The notes: generated by a model not told the origin, from the letters alone. DNA of 8,172 nt from Saprospiraceae bacterium (GCA_023299965.1 JALZVN010000304.1:1-8172), one strand, 5' to 3'; counted from the stretch's first letter, positions 1-5,660 are shown. Numbers and translations are program-made.

Positions 1-596
1 GACTGGACATCTATTTTATGCAAGTGCAAGGCTCGGGCTATGTACAGTTTCGCGATGGTAGTACGCAGACCTTTGGCTATGGTGGGTCCAATGGACATCC
101 TTACAGAAGTATCGGTCGTTTTTTAAAAATGAATGATTATAAAATCAGCAATATCTCAGAAGCAGGGATAAAAGAATTTTTTAAAAAGAGACCTGATTTG
201 GTACCTAAGATTTTACCAGCAAATCCAAGCTATTCGTTTTTTAAGCCTAGAGATACTCCACCAAAAGGTGCTGGGCACGTACCTTTGTCAGGCGGTATAT
301 CCGTCGCAGTCGATAGAAGGTATATTCCTTTGGGTGCTACCGCTATCGCTAGCATTCCTAGATACGATGAACTAGGAGACTTGATCGGTCATGAATTAAA
401 GATTCTACTAGCTCAAGATGTAGGAGGTGCCATCAAGGGAGCGGGGCATATCGACCTGTATATGGGCGATGAGCGTGATGCAAGGGAAGTTGCTTCTCAG
501 TACTACCATTATGGAAAACTTTGGTTATTGATGCCCAAAGGGTCAAGTCTTGCCCCTCCTGTAACTGTTTCAAATTCAGAGGATGTAAATATTTAA
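1..596 (+). CDS. mltA: Murein transglycosylase A (MltA/3D-domain) family, C-terminal part, 5' end outside window
   Basis: MltA-type enzymes cut the MurNAc-GlcNAc bond of peptidoglycan in the periplasm, forming 1,6-anhydro ends. The open frame runs in from the window edge: codons before the ATG at 18 read LDIYF directly into MQVQGSG, the family's conserved (F)LQVQGSG core, so that ATG is internal and the true start is upstream. The family string NGHPYRSIGR follows at roughly 87-119. The C-terminal 3D (three-Asp) domain includes PLGATAIASIPRYD, then QDVGGAIKGAGHIDLY with Asp codons at 417 and 453, and ends in YHYGKLWLLMPKG. From memory of E. coli MltA, the Asp at 453 aligns with the catalytic Asp308. 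The signal peptide or lipobox would lie outside the window. The tail after the LLMPKG segment is short and low in complexity. Family assignment is strong; the exact substrate role is inferred. Confidence 0.93.
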   Translation, partial: LDIYFMQVQGSGYVQFRDGSTQTFGYGGSNGHPYRSIGRFLKMNDYKISNISEAGIKEFFKKRPDLVPKILPANPSYSFFKPRDTPPKGAGHVPLSGGISVAVDRRYIPLGATAIASIPRYDELGDLIGHELKILLAQDVGGAIKGAGHIDLYMGDERDAREVASQYYHYGKLWLLMPKGSSLAPPVTVSNSEDVNI

Positions 597-615
597 ATAT
601 TTATTATATATATTG

Positions 616-646
616 TTGACATTAGTGTCTTGTGCGCGTATATTTG
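616..646 (+). promoter_or_regulatory. Bacteroidota-type promoter for the 724-1233 gene
   Basis: A TTG at 616-618 is followed after 20 bases by TATATTTG at 639-646, an exact match to the -7 consensus TAnnTTTG used by the Bacteroidota primary sigma factor. A second TTG at 613-615 would give a 23-base spacer. It lies about 80 bases before the next start codon in a stretch with no gene. The match is seen directly; activity is inferred. Confidence 0.55.
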
Positions 647-662
647 TTCTAGCTTTGGTCAA

Positions 663-680
663 TACCATTTATTAATGGTA
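663..680 (+). repeat. Short perfect hairpin in leader (7-bp stem, 4-base loop)
   Basis: TACCATT at 663-669 pairs perfectly with AATGGTA at 674-680 around the loop TATT. It lies between the predicted promoter and the 724 start codon, so it would form in the 5' leader of that mRNA. There is no T-tract after it, so it is not a typical intrinsic terminator for the upstream mltA gene. A binding site for a dimeric regulator is equally possible. Confidence 0.4.
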
Positions 681-723
681 CTCAAGGCACAATAAATTAT
701 AATCGCAGAACATCCTAATATCC

Positions 724-1233
724 ATGAACTCAAGAGGTAAAACTCATTTGAAAACAACCACTGGTATGAATAGTGGTAAACAGCGAAAGGGCAACTTTAG
801 TAGAGTTGTATCTAAATTGCCTGCTCGTTCAAAGGATAATTTCCTTCTATTGATGCTTTTCGCGATGGGGCTTTCAGGGTTTGTATACATTATCACCATT
901 CCACTAAAAAAAGGAAAAAAAACGAGTTCTATCCTGAGTAGCATTATCAATGGAGAAAAGGGCATGTCCATGACCTCCAATTTCATCAAAAGTAATCTAT
1001 TGAGTATCTCTGGTGAGGCTAACACTAGCTCTCCTATGACTTTCGATTTTAATGGACTAACAGAAAAAGGCGCTGATTATGAAATCTATTTTGGAGATCG
1101 CTGCATATTGCCTGTAGATAAAGGTAGCGTAGAGCATACCTACAGCAAAGCGGGTACGTACAAGGTCGAACTAAAGAAGATTTGTAAAGGGAGTGTCTAT
1201 ACCGTGCATTGCGATTATATCAATATTCGATAA
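724..1233 (+). CDS. Unrecognised single-pass membrane protein with PKD-like outer domain
   Basis: I do not recognise this 169-residue protein as a named family. Residues 1-39 are basic and polar (many Lys/Arg), residues about 40-61 form one hydrophobic segment, and the rest is polar. By the positive-inside rule this predicts a cytoplasmic N-terminus and an extracytoplasmic C-terminal domain. Residues about 98-169 resemble a PKD/Ig-like beta-sandwich: DYEIYFGDRC followed by VEHTYSKAGTYKVELK matches the PKD pattern FGDG...HTY..pGtY.V.L. Three cysteines in this domain (GDRC, KKIC, VHCD) could allow one disulphide. The ATG at 724 is chosen as the first in frame, with no clear Shine-Dalgarno; a start at Met15 (766) is possible and would shorten only the cytoplasmic tail. 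The gene has its own upstream promoter-like site and is followed by the PspC gene. A cell-surface binding or scaffolding role is only a guess. Confidence 0.75.
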   Translation: MNSRGKTHLKTTTGMNSGKQRKGNFSRVVSKLPARSKDNFLLLMLFAMGLSGFVYIITIPLKKGKKTSSILSSIINGEKGMSMTSNFIKSNLLSISGEANTSSPMTFDFNGLTEKGADYEIYFGDRCILPVDKGSVEHTYSKAGTYKVELKKICKGSVYTVHCDYINIR

Positions 1234-1358
1234 GCTTACTTGTAGCTGTCTTCTCGGACATCAAACAATATTTTACCGTAGCATTAGTTTAGATACTATC
1301 TTACAAAATAGACCTATATTGTGGTGCTACTAATTTTTTCCTTATATTACAGACGTAA

Positions 1359-1580
1359 ATGCTAGATCATATAAAACATATCATTGAGAAACAAGCTTTT
1401 GGAGTTTGTGACTACATCGGTGAGAAGATGGGTGTGGCTAGTTCTCGCGTACGATTGTACTTTATATATTTAACTTTTGCAGCTATGGGCTCTGCAGTTA
1501 TAGTGTATCTTTTTATCGCTTTTTGGTTGAATGTCAAGGCATATATCCGCCAAACGAAGAATTTTATCTGGAACGACTAA
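1359..1580 (+). CDS. PspC-domain small membrane protein
   Basis: This 73-residue protein consists almost entirely of a PspC domain. FGVCDYIGEKMGV (residues 14-26) corresponds to the family's aGVcgGlaeylgv segment. S29-R32 (SRVR) leads into a hydrophobic stretch, about residues 33-57, with the family's VRL-F-LT pattern ending in YLFIAFWLN. In enterobacteria PspC is an inner-membrane sensor of the phage-shock response; in Bacteroidota, stand-alone short PspC proteins are common and their role is poorly known. No PspA, PspB or other stress gene is adjacent. Relative to typical PspC domains the glycine-rich turn is degenerate (AAMGSA instead of GGGG), and a Cys sits at residue 17. It lies 125 bases after the PKD-like gene and converges with the DUF4159 gene 36 bases away. 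Domain call is good; function is uncertain. Confidence 0.85.
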   Translation: MLDHIKHIIEKQAFGVCDYIGEKMGVASSRVRLYFIYLTFAAMGSAVIVYLFIAFWLNVKAYIRQTKNFIWND

Positions 1581-1616
1581 TTAGACGTCCCGACTACTTT
1601 CCCTTCATTTCACTTC

Positions 1617-2279
1617 TTATTGTTCGAATACGTATTGTATGATATTGGCTCCCATACGTAGCGCTTGCGTACGCAATTCTTGAGGGTCTTTGTGTACCTC
1701 TTGATCTTCCCAGCCATCTCCTAGATCAGCCTCTACACTATAAAAGCAGATCAGCCTTCCTTCATATATCAGACCTAAACCTAGAGAAGGCTTGTCATCG
1801 TGCTTGTGTATTTTCGGTACTCCATCCTTAAATTTGAATTGTTGATTATAGATTTCGTGGTTGAATGGTAACTCTTCAAACGCTAACTCAGGGAAGACTT
1901 CCTTCATCGCGATACGCACAAACTTGTCCATACCGTAGTTATCATCTATGTGTAAGAAACCTCCCGCGAGCAGATAGTTACGCAAATTTTCAGCATCTGA
2001 AGCTGAAAACACTACATTTCCGTGTCCTGTCATATGTAGCCAAGGGTAGTTGAACAGATCCGCAGATCCAACCTCTACAGTGGCATAGTCTCTTTCAAAA
2101 TTGGTCCCCAGATTTTCATTACAAAACTCAGCCAGATTAGGCAAAGCCGTAGGATTAGCATACCAGTCACCCCCTCCAGAATATTTGAGTAAAGCCAGTT
2201 GTAGAGGAGCATTATCGATAGGCAACGTGGCGCTACTTAGCATGACACAAGCCACAATAGAAAGAACGATTTTGTACAT
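1617..2279 (-). CDS. Secreted DUF4159 domain protein
   Basis: The 220-residue protein begins with a signal peptide (basic MYK, then a hydrophobic run to about residue 17, possible cleavage near SSATLP). The remainder is one DUF4159 domain: LALLKYSGGGDWYANPTALPNLAEFCNENLG, then YPWLHMTGHGNVVFSASDAENLRNYLLAGGFLHIDDNYG, and a C-terminal GLIYEGRLICFYSVEADLGDGWED. DUF4159 resembles the class-I glutamine-amidotransferase-like/BatE-associated fold, in which a GHG turn and an Asp-rich FLHIDDN segment are conserved, but no enzymatic activity is established. In many Bacteroidota this gene follows rsmE directly; here the orientation is the same but a 523-base non-coding insert separates them. The ATG at 2279 gives a good signal peptide and a family-typical length. 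Exported location is inferred from the leader. Confidence 0.87.
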   Translation of the reverse strand: MYKIVLSIVACVMLSSATLPIDNAPLQLALLKYSGGGDWYANPTALPNLAEFCNENLGTNFERDYATVEVGSADLFNYPWLHMTGHGNVVFSASDAENLRNYLLAGGFLHIDDNYGMDKFVRIAMKEVFPELAFEELPFNHEIYNQQFKFKDGVPKIHKHDDKPSLGLGLIYEGRLICFYSVEADLGDGWEDQEVHKDPQELRTQALRMGANIIQYVFEQ

Positions 2280-2304
2280 AATAACTAGGTTATAAGATAT
2301 TTAA

Positions 2305-2339
2305 CGAAGGTACATTAAAATACGTTGTGCTTAAAGCAA
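2305..2339 (-). promoter_or_regulatory. Possible promoter for the DUF4159 gene
   Basis: On the - strand, TACCTTCG (complement of 2305-2312) matches TAnnTTTG at 7 of 8 positions, with a TTG (complement of 2337-2339) 24 bases upstream, slightly longer than the usual spacing. It lies 26 bases before the DUF4159 start and downstream of the 18-bp hairpin, so the gene could be transcribed independently of rsmE. The match is weak. Confidence 0.25.
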
Positions 2340-2354
2340 AAGATTTGGGCGCAT

Positions 2355-2395
2355 CCCCAAGCGTCCTATTTTGAAAAAAAATAGGACGCTTGGGG
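2355..2395. repeat. 18-bp perfect inverted repeat (hairpin, 5-base loop)
   Basis: The left arm 2355-2372 (CCCCAAGCGTCCTATTTT) is the exact reverse complement of the right arm 2378-2395, with loop GAAAA at 2373-2377. The stem is GC-rich at its base and A/T at its tip. On neither strand is the hairpin followed by a T-run, so it is not a textbook intrinsic terminator, though it could stop or stabilise transcripts coming from rsmE. Confidence 0.9.
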
Positions 2396-2513
2396 TCGGG
2401 CTCCTCCAGGCTCGCAGGTCTGCTCGGTATCCAGAGTTTGTACAGGCTTTTGAGTTTGATGAGCCCTCTAGGATATGTACTATGGACAAGTATGTTAGGA
2501 CTACAGTCTGGAC

Positions 2514-2532
2514 ACGACTTCCCTCCGGTCGT
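2514..2532. repeat. Small hairpin (5-bp stem, 9-base loop)
   Basis: ACGAC at 2514-2518 pairs with GTCGT at 2528-2532. This is weak on its own, but it sits inside the 2480-2789 closing repeat together with other local stems. Confidence 0.3.
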
Positions 2533-2565
2533 CCCTTCCATATCCCTTGCGCAAAAAGTAGAAAA

Positions 2566-2585
2566 TAGAGGTTTGTCTTCCTCTA
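2566..2585. repeat. Small hairpin (6-bp stem, 8-base loop)
   Basis: TAGAGG at 2566-2571 pairs with CCTCTA at 2580-2585. The same hexamer also appears at 2787-2792, and its complement at 2465-2470, so alternative pairings within the gap are possible. Confidence 0.35.
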
Positions 2586-2663
2586 AAAGTCTAAAGGGGT
2601 ACCTCATATATACACAATGGATGACGGACTAGCGCTGTGAAACTGTGACCCGATAGGGGAAGA

Positions 2664-2699
2664 CTCCATCTGTATAGCTTGGCGGTGGAGCCGATGGAG
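2664..2699. repeat. Inverted repeat with 7-bp arms, 22-base loop
   Basis: CTCCATC at 2664-2670 pairs with GATGGAG at 2693-2699. It is another local stem within the structured gap; with such a large loop it could arise by chance. Confidence 0.3.
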
Positions 2700-2731
2700 G
2701 CCGAGCGAGTAGCGAGCAGTGTAACCTAGCG

Positions 2732-2766
2732 ACCCTGATATCCCGACTTCATCGGGATATCAGGGT
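2732..2766. repeat. 15-bp perfect inverted repeat (hairpin, 5-base loop)
   Basis: ACCCTGATATCCCGA at 2732-2746 is the exact reverse complement of 2752-2766, with loop CTTCA. It starts 37 bases after the rsmE stop codon in the direction of rsmE transcription, so it could act as an rsmE 3' end or stabiliser. No U-tract follows on either strand, which argues against a standard intrinsic terminator. Confidence 0.9.
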
Positions 2767-2802
2767 AGGCCCCAGATACTTATCCATAGAGGCACCAAAA
2801 TA

Positions 2803-3507
2803 TTATTGAATGGCTTGTAGGGTATGAATGATGCTGATCGCATAGACGCCCGCTGTCTCTGTGCGCAGTCGTTCTGTGCCTAATCCGGTGTGTTGAAACC
2901 CGCTGGCTATAGCTGCTTGGATCTCGTCCTCATGAAAATCTCCCTCTGGTCCTATCATAATATGTATATCTTCTGAGGGCTGATAAGTAGTAGCGAGATG
3001 CGGATTGGTCTCGTAGGCGCAATGACAAATATGGCGACTCCCTGATAAAGGTTGCCCTAGGTATTCTCTAACTGGTGTCAGTGTATTCAGTGAGGGCAAA
3101 TAGGTTTTCTGCGATTGCTTGATCGCGGAGAGAATTATCTTTTGTAGTCGCTCTGGTTTGATCACTTTGCGCTCACTTCGGCGGCACAGCAGAGGGGTGA
3201 CACTACTGATACCTAGTTCGCAGCCCTTTTCGATGCACCACTCCAGGCGGCTGATATTTTTGGTAGGTGCAATAGCGAGATGTACTCGATAGGGCGCTGG
3301 TGTAGTATGTTGGGTCTCTGTGATGGTAGCTTGGACATGTTGCTTGCTAATCTGTTGAATAGTAGCTGTATGTAAGTTTCCCTTGCCATCAAAGGCCTGA
3401 ATAGTATCTCCCAATTGTTTCCTAAGCACCTTGCCACAGTGCCTAGCCTCTTCATCGCTAAGATGAATGAGTTGTCCTTCTATATGATCTGAATAAAACC
3501 AATGCAT
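2803..3507 (-). CDS. rsmE: 16S rRNA m3U1498 methyltransferase RsmE
   Basis: RsmE uses S-adenosylmethionine to methylate N3 of U1498 in 16S rRNA within assembled 30S subunits. The N-terminal part (about residues 1-70, MHWFYSDHI... through HLSDEEARHCGKVLRKQLGD) is the PUA-like RNA-binding domain. The rest is a SPOUT trefoil-knot methyltransferase: LLCRRSERK and KIILSAIKQSQKTYLP in the middle, IMIGPEGDF at about 184-192, and LGTERLRTETAG near the C-terminus, the SAM-binding knot. I place the start at the ATG at 3507, giving 234 residues and the usual MH/Q-x-FY opening. The upstream in-frame ATG at 3522 would add MYFCP and would lie on top of a promoter-like -7 box. The gene is divergent from rseP and precedes the DUF4159 gene across the structured gap. 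Confidence 0.95.
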   Translation of the reverse strand: MHWFYSDHIEGQLIHLSDEEARHCGKVLRKQLGDTIQAFDGKGNLHTATIQQISKQHVQATITETQHTTPAPYRVHLAIAPTKNISRLEWCIEKGCELGISSVTPLLCRRSERKVIKPERLQKIILSAIKQSQKTYLPSLNTLTPVREYLGQPLSGSRHICHCAYETNPHLATTYQPSEDIHIMIGPEGDFHEDEIQAAIASGFQHTGLGTERLRTETAGVYAISIIHTLQAIQ

Positions 3508-3511
3508 GGGG

Positions 3512-3519
3512 CAAAAATA
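3512..3519 (-). promoter_or_regulatory. Possible -7 promoter box for rsmE, suggesting a leaderless or nearly leaderless mRNA
   Basis: The complement of 3512-3519 reads TATTTTTG, fitting TAnnTTTG exactly. It ends four bases before the ATG at 3507, so transcription from it would start at or very near that codon. No TTG is found at the usual -33 distance, which weakens the call. The upstream ATG at 3522 would be disrupted as a start if this box is real. Confidence 0.3.
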
Positions 3520-3616
3520 CACATTGTAACCATTCTATGGGTTGGGGGTTTGAGTATTGGTCACTGTTTCGGTCAAATTAAACGAATTTTATGACCTCAT
3601 TGACTAAAATCAAAGC

Positions 3617-3643
3617 TTGAAAGGCAAAAGAATATTACCTTTG
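3617..3643 (+). promoter_or_regulatory. Bacteroidota-type promoter for rseP-hscB
   Basis: TACCTTTG at 3636-3643 matches TAnnTTTG exactly, with TTG at 3617-3619. The spacer of 16 is a little short of the usual range. It lies about 60 bases before the rseP start in the divergent rsmE/rseP intergenic region. Confidence 0.5.
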
Positions 3644-3702
3644 CGAACGTTTTAGAACTGTATTTGGCTATCTAGAACAAAACAATAAAGCAAAATAAAT
3701 AA

Positions 3703-5043
3703 ATGGGTTTATTAATCGTAATCGGGCAGCTGTTTTTAAGTCTCTCGATTTTAATCGTACTACACGAATTTGGTCACTTTCTACCAGCGAAATTGTTCGG
3801 AGCAAGGGTGGAAAAGTTTTACCTCTTTTTTGATCCATGGTTTGAGCTTTTCAAGTTCAAAAAAGGAGATACAGAATATGGCATCGGTTGGCTGCCGCTA
3901 GGCGGCTACGTCAAGATCGCAGGTATGGTGGATGAGAGCATGGACATGGAGCAAATGCAACAACCAGAGCAACCATGGGAATTCAGATCAAAACCTACTT
4001 GGCAAAGACTAATTATCATGGTCGGTGGTGTGGTAGTCAATTTCGTACTTGGATTTTTTATCTGGGGGCTTTTGTTGTTTGGCTACGGTAACGAGTTTAT
4101 CCCTTCAGAAAATGTAACTACAGGTATCTATGCAGATTCTCTAGGTCTAGAGCTGGGGCTGATGCACGGAGACCATATCCTAAAAGTAGGGGATAGAAAT
4201 TTTGACAAGTTTAACGAAGGAGTACTTAGGCAAGAGATTTCTATCAATAATGCTAAGACCATACTGGTCAGAAGAAATGGCAAAGAAGTAAGCCTACCGG
4301 TGGATAAGAAATTTGTCAATATACTGGCAGGGAATACCTATAAAAATTACGACGTGTTTCATGCTGATTTTCTTTGGAAAATTACTGAAGTATCTAAAGA
4401 CTCACCGGCTGCGAAAGCAGGGCTGCAAGGTGATGATGTGATCATCGGTATCAATGGTGTACCTGCACGCCACTGGACAGATGTTCCTAAAATGGTCGGA
4501 AAGAATAAAGGCGAGAACATGAATCTCCGTGTAGAACGGAATCAAGAAAAGCTAAATATACCCGTAGCGATGAATGGAGAAAATAGATTAGGTATTGGTC
4601 GATATGGAGCAAATGAGTTTTTTAAATCTACGATAGAGACCTACTCATTCGGTCAAGCAATGGCAATGGGTGTATCTAAAGGGCTAGACTTCCTTGGGAC
4701 ACAGATCAAAGCTTTTGGTCAGATGGGTAAAGGGAACTTGAACCCAAATGAGACGATGGGTGGATTCGCTTCTTTTGCAAAATTGTTCCCGCCGACTTGG
4801 GACTGGTATATATTTTGGAGAAATACTGCATTGATCTCATTGATATTGGCATTTATGAATATACTTCCTATACCAGCATTAGATGGGGGACACGTGATGT
4901 TCTTGCTGTACGAAATGGTGACGGGCCGTAAGCCAAGTGATACATTTTTGCAGTACGCAACTGTAGCGGGTTTTGTGTTTGTATTAGGTTTGCTTTTCTA
5001 TGCCAATGGATTGGATGTACTTAGATGGTGGAGAGGAGAATGA
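3703..5043 (+). CDS. rseP: RIP zinc metalloprotease RseP (site-2 protease)
   Basis: RseP-type site-2 proteases cut transmembrane segments of anti-sigma factors and leftover signal peptides inside the membrane, normally after a first outer cut. The 446-residue length is typical. The first membrane helix carries the zinc site HEFGH at residues 21-25, followed by GARVEKFYLFFDPW and the GIGWLPLGGYVKIAGM loop. A second helix spans about 103-127. Two PDZ-like domains follow: about 135-200, degenerate, and about 222-292, with SPAAKAGLQGDDVIIGING. The C-terminal helices hold NILPIPALDGG (386-396), supplying the third zinc ligand Asp394. All catalytic residues are present. The start has an A-rich leader and no Shine-Dalgarno site, normal for the phylum. 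The stop codon overlaps the hscB start, so the two are probably translated together. The anti-sigma substrate is not visible here. Confidence 0.95.
   Translation: MGLLIVIGQLFLSLSILIVLHEFGHFLPAKLFGARVEKFYLFFDPWFELFKFKKGDTEYGIGWLPLGGYVKIAGMVDESMDMEQMQQPEQPWEFRSKPTWQRLIIMVGGVVVNFVLGFFIWGLLLFGYGNEFIPSENVTTGIYADSLGLELGLMHGDHILKVGDRNFDKFNEGVLRQEISINNAKTILVRRNGKEVSLPVDKKFVNILAGNTYKNYDVFHADFLWKITEVSKDSPAAKAGLQGDDVIIGINGVPARHWTDVPKMVGKNKGENMNLRVERNQEKLNIPVAMNGENRLGIGRYGANEFFKSTIETYSFGQAMAMGVSKGLDFLGTQIKAFGQMGKGNLNPNETMGGFASFAKLFPPTWDWYIFWRNTALISLILAFMNILPIPALDGGHVMFLLYEMVTGRKPSDTFLQYATVAGFVFVLGLLFYANGLDVLRWWRGE
5030..5038 (+). promoter_or_regulatory. Purine-rich ribosome-binding site for hscB inside the rseP 3' end
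   Basis: GGAGAGGAG lies in the last codons of rseP, one base before the ATG at 5040 and four before the second ATG at 5043; its first GGAG is six and nine bases from them. It favours the tandem ATGATG over the upstream in-frame ATG at 5025 as the hscB start. Strong Shine-Dalgarno strings are otherwise rare in this window. Confidence 0.55.
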
Positions 5044-5564
5044 TGAAGTACTTTGAATTATTTGACATACCAGTAGCTTTTCATTTGGATGAGGCTGCCC
5101 TCAAGACTTCTTTTATCAAGCTCAGTCGGGAGTGCCATCCCGATCATTTCACTTTGGCTTCCGAAGAGAAGCAAGATGAGATGTTGGAGCGCAGCACGGA
5201 GATAAATAAAGCCTATAAAGTACTAGGAGATTTTGACCAGCGCTTGCAATATATTTTGACTCAAAAAGGCGCTTTAGAAGGAGAGGGGCAAGATAAACTA
5301 CCTCAAGCTTTCTTGATGGAGATGATGGATATCAATGAGACCATCATGGATCTTCAGTTTGACCCTGATCCCGCTATGACTACCAAAGCCAAAGAGCAGA
5401 TCGCAGCCTTTGATGCAGAATTGCAGTCTGGCATAGCCGGCGTTCTGCAAGCTCCAGATGCCGTGAACAATGAGGATGCCTTATCTTCCGCAAAGGACTA
5501 CTATCTCAAGAAGAAGTATCTAAAACGCATCTACGAGAACCTCGATAAGGTAGGTCGAATGTAA
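5040..5564 (+). CDS. hscB: Fe-S cluster assembly co-chaperone HscB (J-domain protein)
   Basis: HscB brings the cluster-loaded scaffold IscU/SufU-like protein to an Hsp70 (HscA or DnaK) and stimulates its ATPase. The protein begins MMKYFELFDIPVAFHLDEAALKTSF, a short J-domain with the HPD motif at residues 33-35 (ECHPDHF), then EINKAYKVLGDFDQRLQYIL. The C-terminal HscB oligomerisation/scaffold-binding helices run from about residue 80 to the end, including NETIMDLQF and YYLKKKYLKRIYENLDKV. The 174-residue length is normal. I choose the tandem ATGATG at 5040/5043 over an ATG at 5025, because family proteins start close to the YFELF segment and a purine-rich site precedes it. The zinc-binding N-terminal domain of some eukaryotic HscB is absent. 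No hscA, iscU or fdx is adjacent, unlike the proteobacterial isc operon. Confidence 0.92.
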   Translation: MMKYFELFDIPVAFHLDEAALKTSFIKLSRECHPDHFTLASEEKQDEMLERSTEINKAYKVLGDFDQRLQYILTQKGALEGEGQDKLPQAFLMEMMDINETIMDLQFDPDPAMTTKAKEQIAAFDAELQSGIAGVLQAPDAVNNEDALSSAKDYYLKKKYLKRIYENLDKVGRM

Positions 5565-5627
5565 GGGTTGTTTCCTGGACTACCGCTTAAATTAATTCCT
5601 TTTTTCGTACATTGTCTACTACTTGTA

Positions 5628-5640
5628 ACAACATTGTTGT
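5628..5640 (+). promoter_or_regulatory. 13-base palindrome upstream of the catabolic operon, possible operator
   Basis: ACAACA and TGTTGT flank one central T as perfect half-sites. It lies about 90 bases before the hydratase start, in a 161-base non-coding leader that also holds the near-tandem pair TTTTATACCA/TTTTATACTA (5661-5680) and repeated TTGT strings. No TAnnTTTG box is seen in this leader, so a regulator-dependent promoter is possible. This is inference from symmetry only. Confidence 0.3.
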
Positions 5641-5660
5641 ACTTGTCAAGCTATTGTTCT

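Larger units (their letters stand above)
2480..2789 (-). repeat. Long-range inverted repeat, 14 positions with one mismatch, enclosing smaller stems
   Basis: Bases 2480-2493 (CTATGGACAAGTAT) match the reverse complement of 2776-2789 at 13 of 14 positions. The one mismatch (C2487 against A2782) would be a G-U wobble in RNA made from the - strand, giving 14 continuous pairs in that orientation only. The repeat encloses the 15-bp hairpin and three shorter stems, so a - strand transcript could fold as a closed multi-branch structure. It would begin 14 bases after the rsmE stop codon. The pairing is seen; that it is transcribed or functional is inferred. Confidence 0.5.
2280..2802. other. 523-base gene-free gap rich in inverted repeats; candidate structured RNA or non-coding repeat element
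   Basis: No convincing gene lies here. The short open frames on both strands (for example 2290-2607 on -, 2390-2632 on +) have no recognisable domain and are interrupted by the hairpins. What is visible is structure: an 18-bp perfect hairpin at 2355-2395, a 15-bp perfect hairpin at 2732-2766, a long-range 14-bp inverted repeat (2480-2493 with 2776-2789), and smaller stems at 2514-2532, 2566-2585 and 2664-2699. The hexamer TAGAGG or its complement occurs four times (2465, 2566, 2580, 2787). The ends 2343-2358 and 2762-2777 are an imperfect inverted pair (10 of 16), but I see no target-site duplication and no transposase. The part at about 2690-2720 (GGAGGCCGAGCGAG...) looks GC-richer than the flanking genes. 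It could be a transcribed structured RNA, a MITE-like repeat, or an elaborate 3' region of rsmE mRNA. Confidence 0.55.

Noticed and set aside
1234..1358. Promoter for the PspC gene (TATATTGT near 1316)
   Set aside because: It departs from TAnnTTTG at the two last, most conserved positions, and no convincing -33 partner was seen.
2500..2560. Possible SRP RNA or RNase P RNA core (CCGGAGGGAAG on the - strand)
   Set aside because: Only a short purine-rich resemblance to the SRP GGAAGGA-type region; the surrounding helices and conserved loops of either RNA are missing.
2290..2607. 105-codon open frame on the - strand in the rsmE-DUF4159 gap
   Set aside because: No recognisable domain; its 3' part runs through the 18-bp hairpin and into the likely DUF4159 promoter, and it overlaps equally long frames on the other strand. 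It looks like chance openness in a structured non-coding region.
2371..2632. 65- and 80-codon + strand frames in the same gap
   Set aside because: They start inside or beside the 18-bp hairpin, have no ribosome site, and overlap each other in different frames; no protein family was recognised.
2732..2766. Calling the 15-bp hairpin an intrinsic terminator of rsmE
   Set aside because: Its position fits, but there is no U-tract after the stem on either strand, so I list it as a repeat.
2343..2777. Terminal inverted repeats of a true insertion sequence
   Set aside because: The ends match at only 10 of 16 positions, no target duplication is visible, and no transposase or remnant of one is present; kept only as a weak point within the gap finding.
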